Shown one piece after another: positions 38,600-50,783 of a DNA stretch of 64,000 bases. Origin of the DNA: Lingula anatina (taxonomy: Eukaryota > Brachiopoda > Lingulata > Lingulida > Lingulidae). The stretch's first letter is position 1. Each line of letters begins with the position of its first letter. A model generated the notes under the pieces. That model ran no database searches and was not told where the DNA came from. It saw only the letters and a program-made list of their open reading frames with translations. The position numbers were made by a program, and so were the translations under genes. The stretch covers positions 164,592 through 228,591 of the forward strand of contig NW_019773581.1 of the NCBI RefSeq assembly GCF_001039355.2, given 5' to 3'.

Positions 38600-41500
38600 T
38601 TTAACCTTTTATGTTTCTTGCTTCTATTACAAAAATGAATAAATATTGTCAATAAACTGTGCTATTTAATTCTCAGGCTTGGTGCATGGGCCAGTGCTGC
38701 ATCAAAAGCTGGAAATAATCAAACAGAAGACATGAGTACACCTAATCGATCTGCGGAACTTGCTTCACGCTACGAAAGCCTACTATATCATCATTTCTGG
38801 ACAATAGCTTTCGAGGAACTGCGAGAAAAACACAAAATTAAGGAGACAGACGCGTTGAAAATCCTCTGCAGCATTTTTGTGGTGGGTTATGTCCAGGGGG
38901 TGTCATGTTTTTTTTAAAGTTGACATCCGTTTACCTGCCTTATTTCAATTTCTTTCATCATTCGGATTATCTTGTTAATAAGCCTTATCTGTTATAAATA
39001 ATCCATTTAACTGTCGCTTAATATAGATACATAGTGGTTTTTAGACAACTTTATAGCAAAAATGAGACAATTTATTTGACTTTGGCTTTCGACAATTTCT
39101 ATCACTTTTTAACAAGATAATAAAATACTGACAATTTTATTCAACCCACCTCCTCTTTTGCGGTTATAGGGAGCCTTCAAAATCGCCCAAGATGTTGCAA
39201 AGAAACAGCGGTCAAGCATGGAAAAGATTCTTGTGAACCTGATCAACATATCCTTTGTACCTTGTCAAGAAGAAGTATTCCAAAGAGTAGGATTTGTTGT
39301 ACAAAATCAGAACAGAACAAACATATTTTACATATTTTATATTCAACTTAATTGACATCTGCAGAGTTAGTATATTATTTGTTTATCAAGCATAGTAAGA
39401 ACTTCAGCTTTGTAGCTCTCTATTGTGCTTTTCCTCAGATTTAAAGGAATTTAACAAACCTTTCACACTATATCAAACTAGTACAGAAAACAGAGAGAGT
39501 GAATAAATCACATTATTTCAGCGATTGCAAAACGCTGTTGTAGCCGAAGAAAACCACAGAGGAACCAACCACCCTCTGGTACAGGCAGTGCTCGATTACA
39601 TAAAGTTAAAGCAATGCAGTCTTGCACTGGAAGAACTTGGAGCCCTGCAGGAGGTACATGTACTTTGGTGTTATCTAGCGGCGTCCAGTTAACAACGAGC
39701 TATACTAGTACACTATTGAGCTAAAAAAAGGTCTAACATACTTTAAGCATCCAGTTTGTTATTTTGTCTCCAAATTAACACATCATATGTGTTAACTGTT
39801 TTAGATGTGCTTTCTATTTCAGATGCCATATCTAAAATGACTTAATGTTATTGAAAAACAAAATGCTGATGTATTGATGTCTACATATTTATCAGTCATT
39901 AAATTAAGAGAAGGTCTTTTAAGAGGTGATTTGCTTAAAAGGTCTTTTAAGAGGTGATTTGCTTAAAAGGTGATTTGCTATAGAGGTACAAATATCATAG
40001 TCAAAGATATAGTATTTATGGTTGATGGCGTGAATTGATTTATTCTCGTAAAATGGCATTTTGTAAAACTTAAATCTCCAACGTACCAACATGCTTCACA
40101 AACTACTTGCGAGGCCTACATGTGGTTTTATAACGCAATACATACAACGTTTGTCCTGCACCATAAATACAGGGTTACTATTTAATATGGAATATTATTT
40201 TATGGCGAGTAAATATTCTACAAAACATTTATTTTTCTCTCTAACTACTTTCATTCCATAACTCAAGTGTCTCTCCATGTGTAGCCAGGTGTGTTACCTA
40301 ATTACCACAGAACTCTCGAAACAATTGACGCATACATTTGCATGTTCTGTGGGCAGAAATGTGAGGGGTGGTCTTTTCGGCAATTTCTGCCCTTGTATAA
40401 AAACGCGTGGGTTTGGCCAATCTTTGGAGTGTATTTAGAGAAGCAACAAAGGGATCGCTCTGAAACTTGACAGGTACCTTAGAGAAGATATGGTTCGACA
40501 GCTAAGCAACGCAGTTCACTGTGGGATTCTTGCTCTCAGAGAAAATGGCCAGAAATGGACAGCCATTGTCAGGCAATGCAACATTTATCTGGAACTGTTA
40601 GTTAAGTCCGCCAAAGATATACTACAACAGGGGCACCTACTCCAATACCTCGACCATGGTGTCCACACCAAGAAGACAGGATCTCCTTCTCCTTAGAGTG
40701 CGCCGTGCTGGTCGTACAAAGACAACCAGTGTCCTCAGAAAAGAGTGGCATAATGTCATTCAAAGTCCCGTTTCAAGGTCCCTCGTTAACAAGAGGTTAC
40801 TGCAAGCCGTTAATTTTGCACGAAGACCAGTAGGGAAACTACTGTTAACAGCAAGTCATATACAGCGACGTCTGCAATAGGCTGGGGACCACGTGCGTTT
40901 GCAGCCAGAACATTAGAATCACGTCGTTTTCGGTAATGAGGCCAGTTTTTAGGGTTGACGGTCGAATCCGTGTCCGCCGACGTGTTCGAGAGGCATAAAA
41001 GGACGATTGTGTACTGCTTAGCTATAGGGTGCAAGCAGGGGGTGGTAACGTCTCTGTTTGGGAAGCATTTCATGTCGGTGCCCAGAACCACTTGGTTTTC
41101 CTAGGAGGCAACCTCAACCAGGGTTCCTACAGAGACATTCTACAGCAAACAATGCTTCCATTTGTACGATTCATCTTCAGGAACAACTTTGTGTACCGAG
41201 ACGACTGCGCAACCCCACATCGAGCTCGCAGAATCACTGTTTTTCTTCGATATCAATGGATTCAGCAACTGCCCTGGCCTGCAAACTCCCCAGATATGAA
41301 CCCAATTGAAAATCTGTGGGCGGAAGTAACTCACAGAATGAAAAGCTATAGTCATCGGCTGGTAAATAGTAATGAACTGCAACAGGCAAATATCACTGCG
41401 TGGAATGATATCCCCATCCAAACTCTAAAAAACTTGTCACATGATATGCCATGTAGGATGAGGGCGCTGCAAGCGGCTACTGGAGGTCATACCCGCTATT

Positions 41501-42528
41501 GATGACTTTTCATGATTTACTGTGATGAGTTCTTTGACTGTGTAACATATCACTGTCCGGATGCTATCATTTTCTTTAATATCTTAGCTTAAAATTAATA
41601 CTGACATCAAACTGTTGATATGGTTTTCTGGGGGTGTTCGTTTCTTTTGAATGACGTCGTGTATCTTATGTCAGATTTGATATTATTGACCAAAATATCT
41701 CACAGTAGAAGATTGGATATTTTTATCACTCAGTGACATACTTTTTTGATGAATTAAGCCAAAGAATTTTAATCGGCACTCAAAAATAACAATGATAAAA
41801 AATATTCCATATTAAGTAGTAACCCTGTAGCTCAGAGAGGACAAGGGAGGACGCGTCTGTTTAGGCGTCGAATTGACCCAACACTGAGCACTTAGTCGAG
41901 CACGTGGAATTCCTTTGCAAATGCACATATGATAGAGCATTTAAAAAATCAAATTAATAAAATAAATATTCTTGTATTCTGTGCTTAATATGCACCTACA
42001 TGTACCTGTATATACATTAATTTGCTTGTAGAGTGTCAAAAATCATGCACTAAAATACTGGATGATATTTTGATTAATTATATCTTTCAATCAGTAGCAC
42101 ATGCGAGAGCGATGACGCAATATTCCGTTGAGAGAATATGTTTTGCTAAAATACGTTTATATGCAAAAGAAATGCTTTTTTTACAGATGTTCGACGAAAG
42201 ATTTCCAACAGAGTTCAATTCAACAGTGGATCTGGTTTCGGGACAGACAGAAAGTCAAATATTAAATCTGCTAGATGAAGAAAAAATTAAAACTTTCAAA
42301 AAAAATTGCATTGAAATTGCTTGGTTCATGAGCGTACAGATCCCACCCATGCACATCGAGTACCTTCGTGACGGACCCGTTCCATTTGATAAGAATGTTC
42401 ATAGGGTGTATGACGGAGAGGGTCCACATGCAATACAGTGTGTTTGGCCAACCTTGTATTACAGTGAAGGAGGAGATGTTGCTGTGAAAGGGTCTTATGT
42501 TCTTGGAGAAATTGGTACAACAGTATGA
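36453..42528 (+). CDS. SPATA18: mitochondria-eating protein (MIEAP/SPATA18) family member, 379 aa
   Basis: Coding exons: 36453-36599, 36923-37119, 38677-38881, 39170-39286, 39522-39653, 42187-42528. All junctions keep frame (phases 0, 2, 0, 0, 0), and the last acceptor follows a run of eight T and ACAG. The chosen start is the ATG at 36453 inside an exon preceded by an acceptor at 36410; the frame is open further upstream, so the start is uncertain. Residues about 50-115 form a coiled coil rich in K, E, Q and L. Next come a Ser/Asn linker and a helical segment (SRYESLLYHHFWTIAFEELR). The C-terminal domain contains ESQILNLLDEEKIKTF, CIEIAWFMSVQIPPM and VWPTLYYSEGGDVAVKGSYV, the hallmark of the MIEAP C-terminal domain. 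In vertebrates MIEAP acts in mitochondrial quality control; that role here is by family only. It is shorter than human SPATA18 (538 aa). The last intron holds a 1658-bp transposon. Confidence 0.75.
38562..38599. repeat. TAG microsatellite
   Basis: About 13 TAG units lie in the second coding intron of the MIEAP-family gene. Confidence 0.9.
39912..39978. repeat. 28-bp tandem repeat, 2.4 units
   Basis: The unit AGGTCTTTTAAGAGGTGATT followed by TGCTTAAA occurs twice without change, then a partial third copy. It is in the last intron of the MIEAP-family gene. Confidence 0.85.
40170..41827 (+). mobile_element. Tc1/mariner DD34E transposon, family 2, broken, in a host intron
   Basis: Imperfect terminal inverted repeats of at least 33 bp: CAGGGTTACTATTTAATATG at the left and its inverse (CATATTAAGTAGTAACCCTG) at the right. 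TA flanks both sides (40168-40169 and 41828-41829). The transposase lies on the plus strand from MVRQLSNAVHCGILALREN (about 40490) to TGGHTRY (41502), with frame shifts and stops. The C-terminal part is intact from about 41029: the second aspartate is in YRDDCATPHRA and the glutamate in NPIENLW, with 34 residues between them, giving the DD34E signature. At the first catalytic position the sequence reads VVFGNEASF, with asparagine where FSDE is usual. The insertion is in the same orientation as the host gene. Confidence 0.85.
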
Positions 42529-43006
42529 ACGATATATAAATTACAAGAATATTGAGTCTTCTGAAATTAGCAGGCGAACGTGATAGGCTGTCAATTAAGT
42601 TAAAACCTATTTCACTTTCAGCAAATTATATTAAAATACAAAAACATATTTTACTGAAGAGGCAAGATAACAGACGTGGATTCATTAAGACGTATATATG
42701 TCAGCTGTTGGGTATCGATTATCAAACCATAAAGCCGATGAAGAATACATATGAAAAAAGATAAAGTGCTATACCTTTAGATGCATATTCTCATAAATAA
42801 CCGAGATTGTAGTTCTGTTATTGTCCATATATTTTCGTTGATAGTTTTTTTTTTTTACTAACATAGTTATCAGGTAAATTTGTTCAATATATGCTTTATT
42901 ATAGGAACAAATAATTGTATTTACCTGTTTACAAAATAATGTTGCTTTTTCATGATTTGTCATTTTCTTCTGCAAATGTTAACTTCTTTTCAGCCTTGTC
43001 AATATA

Positions 43007-44394
43007 CACACACTGGACAATAGAAGTGTCACCCTCTAACTCAGAGTAATAAAAGTAGGCAGATCCTGGGTAGTTATAATGCCTGGTCTACTTATAATGT
43101 GATTAATGAGTATAAAACCGCTATACCATGGAATTGTATTGTTGGTCTTGTACATGTACAGCAAATGTTATTCCTGTCTTCTTCCAATATGACAAGATAC
43201 AGGCAATTATCTAACGGTTATAGGTGCAAGTTATTAACCTGAGGAGGCGGAATATAAGCAATGTCAGAATATCGATACAATTGAATTGTTCAGTCAGAAC
43301 CGTGCAGAGGGTCTGGTTTCGGTATAGAAACACTTGATCAAGAGACAAATTCCCTCTGATGGGTCGTCCAAGAAAGACTACTGGCCGTGAAGACCGACGA
43401 CTGATTTTGATGTCCAGGTTGTCAAAGTTCGACACTGCTTGTCAGTTGACAACACAGTGGAACAATTTCACGCATAAGAATGTGTCTGTGAAAATTGCTA
43501 GGCGTCGGTTACATGCTCATAGAGTGTACAGCAGGGTAGCAAGACTGAAACCTCTTATATCGTTACAAAACAGGCAACGTAGAGTGAACTAGGGTCAACA
43601 GGACCTGGAACTGGACAGTCCATGACAATTGGTCTTATATATTTTTTTTCTGATGAGTGTCGCTTTGGTCTGACCTCTGATGACAGACGGGTACGATGCT
43701 GGCAAACTGCTGGTAAAGCATTTGAACCACATGCACTGAATTTTCGAATCCGGAGCAGCATATTCATCAGGGTGTGGGGCTGCATCAGCATCCATGGCGT
43801 GGGTGAATTGATAGTGGTTGATGGAAACATGAATCACTAGAAAAATATCGATGTTTTGGAGTCAGGCTTGCTACCATCTATTACTAACATGTTTGGTGAC
43901 AGGAATTATCCATTTGTTCACCAGGATGACAGTGCTCCTTGTCACAGGCCCAGAGTAGTTGATGATTGGTTTGACCAACAGGACATTCGCAGGGTGATGT
44001 GGCCTGCCCAGAGTTCGGATGCAAACATAACAGAAAATGTGTGGAATGATATGTCAAAACTTTTGACAAATGCCCGTCTAACCAGCAGAGAAACTCTGTT
44101 AAATTCAGTGTTTCATGCTTGGGCCAGCATAAGCCCTGAACGCATCAGACAATTATATGAATCCTTGCCTCGTAGACTGGCACCTATAATTAGGTCACGT
44201 GGCTATGCCACTAAGTACTAATTTTGGACTTGAAACAGCATTTTTTGGAAGAATGTATATTTTGTTCTCATTTTGTGATTTTTTGTGAAATTTGATGTTA
44301 ATAAAATGATACCAGGAGCATATCATTCCACGGTCATTTATCTCCCCCATAGTATTGGTTCAGTAGGGGTGACACTTCTATTGTCCAGTGTGTG
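43007..44394 (+). mobile_element. Tc1/mariner DD34E transposon, family 1, copy B (1388 bp, broken)
   Basis: The terminal inverted repeats are the same as copy A (CACACACTGGACAATAGAAG), with TA on each side (43005-43006, 44395-44396). The plus-strand transposase is split over several frames. It has a DNA-binding part with GRPRKTTGRE (43359 on), then FSDECRFGLTSDDRRVRCW (43645 on), WGCISIHGVGELIVVDGN, then HQDDSAPCHRP with the second aspartate and SSDANITENVWN with the glutamate, 34 residues apart, ending at 44221 (RSRGYATKY). A stop separates the two main catalytic blocks near 43840. It lies about 0.5 kb after the MIEAP-family gene. Confidence 0.9.
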
Positions 44395-44396
44395 TA

Positions 44397-45089
44397 CATT
44401 GTATGGATAATGTAGTCTGTTTTTCTTTCCAGTTAAAGATTGAAACAAATTGCGAGGTTTGTTGTTTATTGTACCATTAAAAGAAGGCATACATGGAAAA
44501 TTTCAATTCAAGAAAATTAATTAATGTACGCATATCTTTATGTATTGTAAACATTTATGCAGTGTGCTTAATATAAAAATATGAGACACGTTGATATGTT
44601 TAAATCAGTGTATTATTGTGCCTGACATTGAATACTGTCGCACTGCATGTATCACAAATACATTTTTATACAAATAACCTAAGTAACATAGTGCTTATGT
44701 GGGAGAGGGCATGTATTTGTAGAAAATTTAAGGTAAATCTAAATAACTGGATATAGCTAGAAAAATGTAGTCATAACGGTTGTCAATATTGAATAAAAAC
44801 GGGCTTAGACGGAGAAGCATATCTGGTCTTTTACGTGTAAAGATATCGTTTAGCTTATGGATAACGTCCCTCAGCACCTTGCACTTGTCAATCATTTTGT
44901 CTCTATTTTATTACTTACCAGGGGATAAAGAACTAATGTCTTCTAGATTAGGTCGCGGAAGAAGCGATCTGTGTAAGGGGGGGGGTCAGAAGGAAAAAAA
45001 GTAAGCACATATCCGCAGGGTCGCATTTCTCAGTAAAGTTTTTACTTCGTCATGTGCTATCAACGATACTTTTTTTTTTTTTTTTTTTT
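44397..45089. other. intergenic
   Basis: AT-rich, with no exon or repeat recognised apart from a T run at about 45070-45090. Confidence 0.35.
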
Positions 45090-45096
45090 TGACGAA

Positions 45097-45600
45097 CTAT
45101 GATATTTTGCCTAATTTTTCAGTTTCTCGCCTTTGACCAAACGTGTCTTGTGGGAATTTCAAAATTGTAAAGGAAGCTTTTTCGTTGTCTGCCTCTGGCA
45201 CTTTTGCCAGGCATTCTGCCATTAAAACTAAGATTTTCCAATCCCTTTTTTCTGCTTGAATGGACTTCAGTTGTCTGTCTCTGACGCACTGTATAAGGGA
45301 GCTCTCTTTTTGCTCAACCCGTTTAAGGGCCTCTTCTTTGGTGACATGATCAATGTAGGAAATTCGCAGCATTCGCCGGTATTACGACTGCTTCGATGTT
45401 GCGTTAGGTTTCTGCTGTCAAAATCCAAGACTCGCAGCAATACAAATGAACTGAAAACCTGTTTTGAGCAGGCGGATCTTTATCGTATGGGACAGCCCAC
45501 AACTCTGGAAGAGACAGATGAATGCATTTTTCGCGAAACCAATTCTACTTCTTGCAACAGGCGCCAGATGTCACGAGAGTCCCGAGATAGTTAAATGAGG
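45097..45600 (-). pseudogene. LINE reverse transcriptase C-terminal fragment
   Basis: Read on the minus strand, the frame RRMLRISYIDHVTKEEALKR then VRDRQLKSIQ (45372-45230) matches the characteristic C-terminal end of many invertebrate LINE reverse transcriptases (pattern RRMLRI.W.D.VTN.E.L.R, followed by RQL). Upstream the same reading continues with stops (KIRLLKTGFQ, about 45480). It is a 5'-truncated, decayed fragment without tail or target duplication that I can see. The clade was not determined. Confidence 0.6.
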
Positions 45601-46004
45601 AGATCTGATCGATGGAAGTATCCCTGTAAAGCATTCTGCAAAGATGAGTTAATCTGTATTGTCTATGTGATAAAATGCTGACTTATTACGTTAGTTGTAA
45701 TAACCAAGGCGGACATTCTCAAAAAAAAATATGGGGTTCGGGTTTTAAATGCGTTAGATATACTTGTAGCGCAATCTTCCAAATGCATTCGTTTAGGTCT
45801 TTTGTCGCCTTTTCTTTGGTCGCCCTGGCGAACTGCTCATACACAGCACAAAAAGTCAATTTTCAGCTCTTTTACTCTTCAGGAAATGGATCTGAATATT
45901 CTCTTTACAAGCCTTTTCAACGGTGTAAAGCTCTACCGGAAAGGTCAGGGTCTACGGGTTTACTACCCTTTTATGCCTAAGCTTAAAATTGTAGTTGCAC
46001 TATT

Positions 46005-46215
46005 ACTACGTCTTTCCGATCAAGTATAGGCGACTAAAAACAACCTCTTTACTTCTCCTTTCCGATCAAATATAGGCCATTTTTGACACGTCTTTATAAC
46101 CCTTTTCCGATGAAGTAAATGCGATATGAGGTACGTCATTATAACCCTTTTACGATCAAATAAAGGCAATTTTAGGTAAGTCCCTACTTCCCTTATCTAA
46201 TCAAATATGGACGAT
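46005..46215. repeat. degenerate tandem repeat, about 57 bp, four units
   Basis: Four successive variants of a CTTTCCGATCAAATATAGGC unit with intervening CTTTATAACCC-type sequence start near 46010, 46055, 46105 and 46150. Confidence 0.65.
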
Positions 46216-48479
46216 TATAGTTATTTCAATTACTTATAGCACCGATAATGTTTCAAATTAATGCAGCATTTCATTTAATGAGAGGAAGGCTTGTGAGTTT
46301 TCATTTATAATAATTTATTGCAAAAAAACAACAATAACCATTACAATGCAGTGGGAATTATGTTTATAAAGCGCAACACAGCTACTATATTTCACAAGTG
46401 GAAAGTAATCTTATACTAATCTACTATTTTGTACACTCATTATACGCACACCCTAAACAATAGCGAATACCATTAAAAATAATTTTAAATTTACCTAGTA
46501 AAATAATTACGCAAATAAATACGAACCACATTTAAAAACGACTTTCCAGAACAAAATCTAAGCAAAAGTACAGTTATAGAGAGATACAGATTCATAAATA
46601 GTCAGGCTTTTTCCATTATTTATCGACATCTGGTAAACATATGATGAAAACGGAAACGACTACTACTTATCCATCGACTTAATGTATTTGCAGAGAGTGG
46701 CCGCTCGTTAAATAACATGCCAATTATGTGTGCCCTAATTGCCCGACTCCGTTTTAAAAATTACACTCATTAGGTATTTTTGTTCACATTGAGTAAGGCG
46801 ATGAAGCCTAGCTTCCAAGGAAAGATGTAATATTGTCACCAAAACCCCTACAAAATGCGTAGGCTAAAGAAATAAAATAACATTAAAAATACGGGAAATT
46901 AATAACAAGAGAAACGCAACACATTATGTACCTGAAATATCCGACTAACTTAAAGCATTTAATCAAAATCAAATAAATGCTGCTCAAATTCTAACAGAAA
47001 AATTTACTTTCAGAATAAATCTGTAGAAAATACAGCTATTTATTTCTTGAGGTGTGTGAAACGTTCATCTTATTTAGCGTGATTCGTGAAGCACCCCATT
47101 CACGCGACTTGTGAATGCAATTGTTTATTCTCAGCCCTTCGTGAAACGAAGACATTATACCCGGTGATACGTGATTTTCAGGATATTTTTAAAATGCCTA
47201 CTATCAGTGAGATAATAATACACTGTAATTTGTGTATTGATGATTTAGCTTCCCGCGTACTGTGGTCATTCCCCTCCCCAAGAGGAGGGGACTTTCAAGA
47301 CTGGGCCTGAATTTAAACATATCAGTTTACTTGGGATCACAGCAAAATAAATATACAAATATATGTTCAAATATAAGAAGTACTGATCTCGTTGTAATAA
47401 CAATATATATAAAAACAGTAAGTAAAAATCAATCACCGTAAAGGAGATATATTAATATTTTTCATGTTGAATACTGTTATATTATCTAATCTACAACTTT
47501 GGACTCTAATCGTCCTTGCGTGTAAATTATTTTCCACACATCAAATCGCCCTTGCGTGTAATTTATTTTCCACACATCAATTTGAGCACTTCTTTAGCCT
47601 GGCACACCCCCGCGTCAGATATTTCTGCCATTGCCCCTTTCAATGACTTCCCCTTGTTCAGTGCTGCCATCGCCCTTTCCTTTTTCCAGTGCGGTTTCTG
47701 TGAAGATATAACGAAATGATATCAAAATATAATGTGTAATAACGTATTAAACATAACTGGGTAAAGGGAACAGCATGTCTGACTAAAAAAATTCAGAGAA
47801 AGTATCAGGATTGAGAATTACAAGAATGCATGTAGCCTACCATTACAACAGACATGGAGAATGTAATAAAATCAAAGACTTGGTAATTTATCAACACATT
47901 GATAATCAATTATTAAAAATAAAAATAAATGAATATTATGAAAATAACAAAAGGAATAAAACCACTTACTGTCTTCATCCTCTCGTTTTTCCTGTACATA
48001 TACTTTGTACTCTGTCTCTGTGGCTATCTTCACACCACACCACATCCTCCCCTTTGCAGTTGCGATTTAATATTCGTTGTTTAGGGGTGGTCGGCTCATG
48101 TCTTAGTTAAACTAACTCTTATCAAAATAACACGATCCAGGACTGGGCCCCTGGGGACGTGTGTTTTGACAGCGCCCCTGGTTAAAAGCTTTGAGATTGT
48201 TTTTGGGACGTTAGAGTTTAGATTGAAGTATAAAAGTCCCTAAGATGCGTAATCACGTGTTTGTGAAGAGATGACAACGGTGATAGAACGTGTCCGTCTT
48301 ATAATTCTGATTCGAATTATGTTAGATAACTATTTATTGCCGTATTCAATATTATCGGCTGTTGTTTCACTTCAGTATGATGTGAGAGAGGTCTCTCGCC
48401 TCTGTATTTATTTGACCTGAAGGGCCGACTGTACGAGATACACACAGTGCGGGTGGGGAAATGAAAAAAAAGGGGGGTT
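46216..48479. other. intergenic, no gene recognised
   Basis: Long AT-rich stretch. A 37-bp duplication lies at 47511-47582 (CCTTGCGTGTAA.TTATTTTC then CACACATCAA, twice). No exon, RNA gene or transposon ends were recognised. Confidence 0.35.
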
Positions 48480-48538
48480 GGACTGGTTGCAGAAAGCGCT
48501 TTTCGGTCAACAAGTGACCTTCATCAGCTGTAGAGTCC
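48480..48538 (-). ncRNA. hammerhead-ribozyme-like motif
   Basis: On the minus strand the order of parts follows a type I hammerhead. The stem I 5' side is GGACU-CUA-CAG (48538-48528), then the core CUGAUGA (48527-48521), one extra A, and stem II GGUCA/UGACC with loop CUUGU (48519-48505). Next come GAAA (48504-48501), a stem III of AGC/GCU with no loop, and UUU before the predicted cleavage. The stem I 3' side is CUG-CAACC-AGUCC (48492-48480). Both stem I segments pair (CAG/CUG, GGACU/AGUCC). A stem III this short is known from Penelope-like elements and retrozymes, where activity depends on dimers. The additional A after CUGAUGA departs from the canonical core and may impair it. No partner element body was recognised. 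Confidence 0.45.
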
Positions 48539-48540
48539 TG

Positions 48541-49696
48541 AAAAAAGAGGGGGGGGGGAATGTGCTTAAACAAAGAAGTGAGAAACCAAAACATTTGGTT
48601 TAAGCCTTCATCACCGCGGTTGGAGAGAGGCTACATGATAGATTAAATAGCTTATTGGCCACCATGCTGCTTGTTATACTGACCTCAGCTTATGAGTCAT
48701 CTCTCGACCATCGTGTTTCAATGGTACTTCATGTGAAAACTGTGTTATTTACTGGTAGCAATCCCCATACAAATACAACCGAATCCGGCTGTCATCTAAA
48801 GCAGGCCTGTCCTTCTCTGTCAAAGCCCAGAACTTATAAACAAAATAGCCGTTTTTGACTTGCGGCGATTTACTTATTTTCATGTGAAAATGAATTTCTA
48901 TGAAGAAATCAGTATATTGCGATATGATACATTTTCATTAGCAGAAACCGTTTAATGTGCAGTGATTCTTCACTGTACGTGGTTTAACCACCCCCTTCTC
49001 TAGATCTTCGTCACCCACTATGAGCAAGATATCATCATCAATAGAAAAGTACTCCTGTTATATACGTGTTACGGCACATCATACTGATAATGTTTGCTAT
49101 ATATCAACACATTTATCGCTGCTTAACCTTGCAAAATAACAATGGTCTTAAAGTTATTCAGTTTTTCAAGCAAGGTTTTTTATGACAGCTAGTTTAGAAC
49201 TAATGGTTTACTAATGGTTCTAGACATGGTCTATCGAGCGAAATCTTATCGTGGGATGTACTACGATCAGTTGTGGGGCAATACTTATTCATCAAAAAAA
49301 ATTCTAATGCATCTCCAGTCAAAATTGGTATTAAAGTATTTTTGTTTTCGTCTTTTAGCTGGATGAAATAATGAAGGTGACCGTGACGTACATTGTTGTT
49401 AGTCGGGCTTTGTTGAAATTTCCCCGGCCACCAGCGCATAGAGTGAAACATCTTTATTACTTTTTTGTTTGTTCTCCGCTCAGTGTTGATTAAATATTAG
49501 AACGTTTAACGGTCACCCGCTGGTTCTTCCAACTCCCTTATTAATTAAATATTGGTTGCACCACTACACACGCTGATTCAATGCATAAGCACTACGTCCA
49601 TCGGTGTAATAAACTTAAGATCTATTTAAACTGCCGCAGTCTAAATCGCGATCGACTAAGGAATCTTTATTAATACACCTTATTAATTGAAAAAAT
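48541..49696. other. intergenic, no gene recognised
   Basis: No exon with splice support. A G run at 48549-48558 lies immediately after the hammerhead-like motif. Confidence 0.35.
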
Positions 49697-50206
49697 AAAA
49701 AATTAAAAATGCACTGACTGTGTATCATGATTTCAGTGAAATGATTCTTACTCCGGAGACACACACAAAACGTATCCTATAAAATCCAGATTGTAAACGC
49801 AAGTGTGATTAACAATTTCCATAGTACAAGCGACAAGTTAAATGGTAGTCAGTTATGTTGCTGCAACCAGAGTTGCATATCCAAGGCCGCGGCCAAACTT
49901 TTAATAATCAAACAGCATGGCCTTTGACCAAGTCTTATTCATTATAATTCATTGCAATCTTATGGAAATAATGATCATGCTTTAAATATAGACTTTGATA
50001 TCGCTTCTAAGCAATCTGTATTAATTTAAAATGGTTTTTGAGACGACTGTGAATTGGACTGGATTTGATAGATCAAATACAACTTTTAGGGATAAATGAG
50101 CAAAGAGAAATGAAATGATGAATAACAAAATATGATAAGCCCTCGGGGGAAGCTTCCTCAGGAGAGATATTCTTATGATCGGGATGATCACGACTTTCGA
50201 CAGTAT
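49697..50206. repeat. gap-flanking 510-bp duplicate, left copy
   Basis: Identical, as far as can be read, to 50784-51293 (offset 1087). It runs from AAAAAATTAAAAATGCACTG to CTTTCGACAGTAT and ends exactly at the gap. Confidence 0.95.
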
Positions 50207-50783
50207 NNNNNNNNNNNNNNNNNNNNNNNNNNNNNNNNNNNNNNNNNNNNNNNNNNNNNNNNNNNNNNNNNNNNNNNNNNNNNNNNNNNNNNNNNNNNNN
50301 NNNNNNNNNNNNNNNNNNNNNNNNNNNNNNNNNNNNNNNNNNNNNNNNNNNNNNNNNNNNNNNNNNNNNNNNNNNNNNNNNNNNNNNNNNNNNNNNNNNN
50401 NNNNNNNNNNNNNNNNNNNNNNNNNNNNNNNNNNNNNNNNNNNNNNNNNNNNNNNNNNNNNNNNNNNNNNNNNNNNNNNNNNNNNNNNNNNNNNNNNNNN
50501 NNNNNNNNNNNNNNNNNNNNNNNNNNNNNNNNNNNNNNNNNNNNNNNNNNNNNNNNNNNNNNNNNNNNNNNNNNNNNNNNNNNNNNNNNNNNNNNNNNNN
50601 NNNNNNNNNNNNNNNNNNNNNNNNNNNNNNNNNNNNNNNNNNNNNNNNNNNNNNNNNNNNNNNNNNNNNNNNNNNNNNNNNNNNNNNNNNNNNNNNNNNN
50701 NNNNNNNNNNNNNNNNNNNNNNNNNNNNNNNNNNNNNNNNNNNNNNNNNNNNNNNNNNNNNNNNNNNNNNNNNNNNNNNNNNN
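50207..50783. other. assembly gap (577 N)
   Basis: Unknown bases between two identical 510-bp sequences. Confidence 1.

Noticed and set aside
41823-41885. tRNA-like sequence (GTAGCTCAGAGAGG)
   Set aside because: It resembles an A box, but there is no proper B box and no cloverleaf. It starts at the end of the transposon and is probably coincidence.
42022-42186. Upstream extension of the last MIEAP exon
   Set aside because: The frame is open, but the acceptor at 42031 is out of phase with the preceding exon, while the acceptor at 42186 is in phase and has a strong pyrimidine tract.
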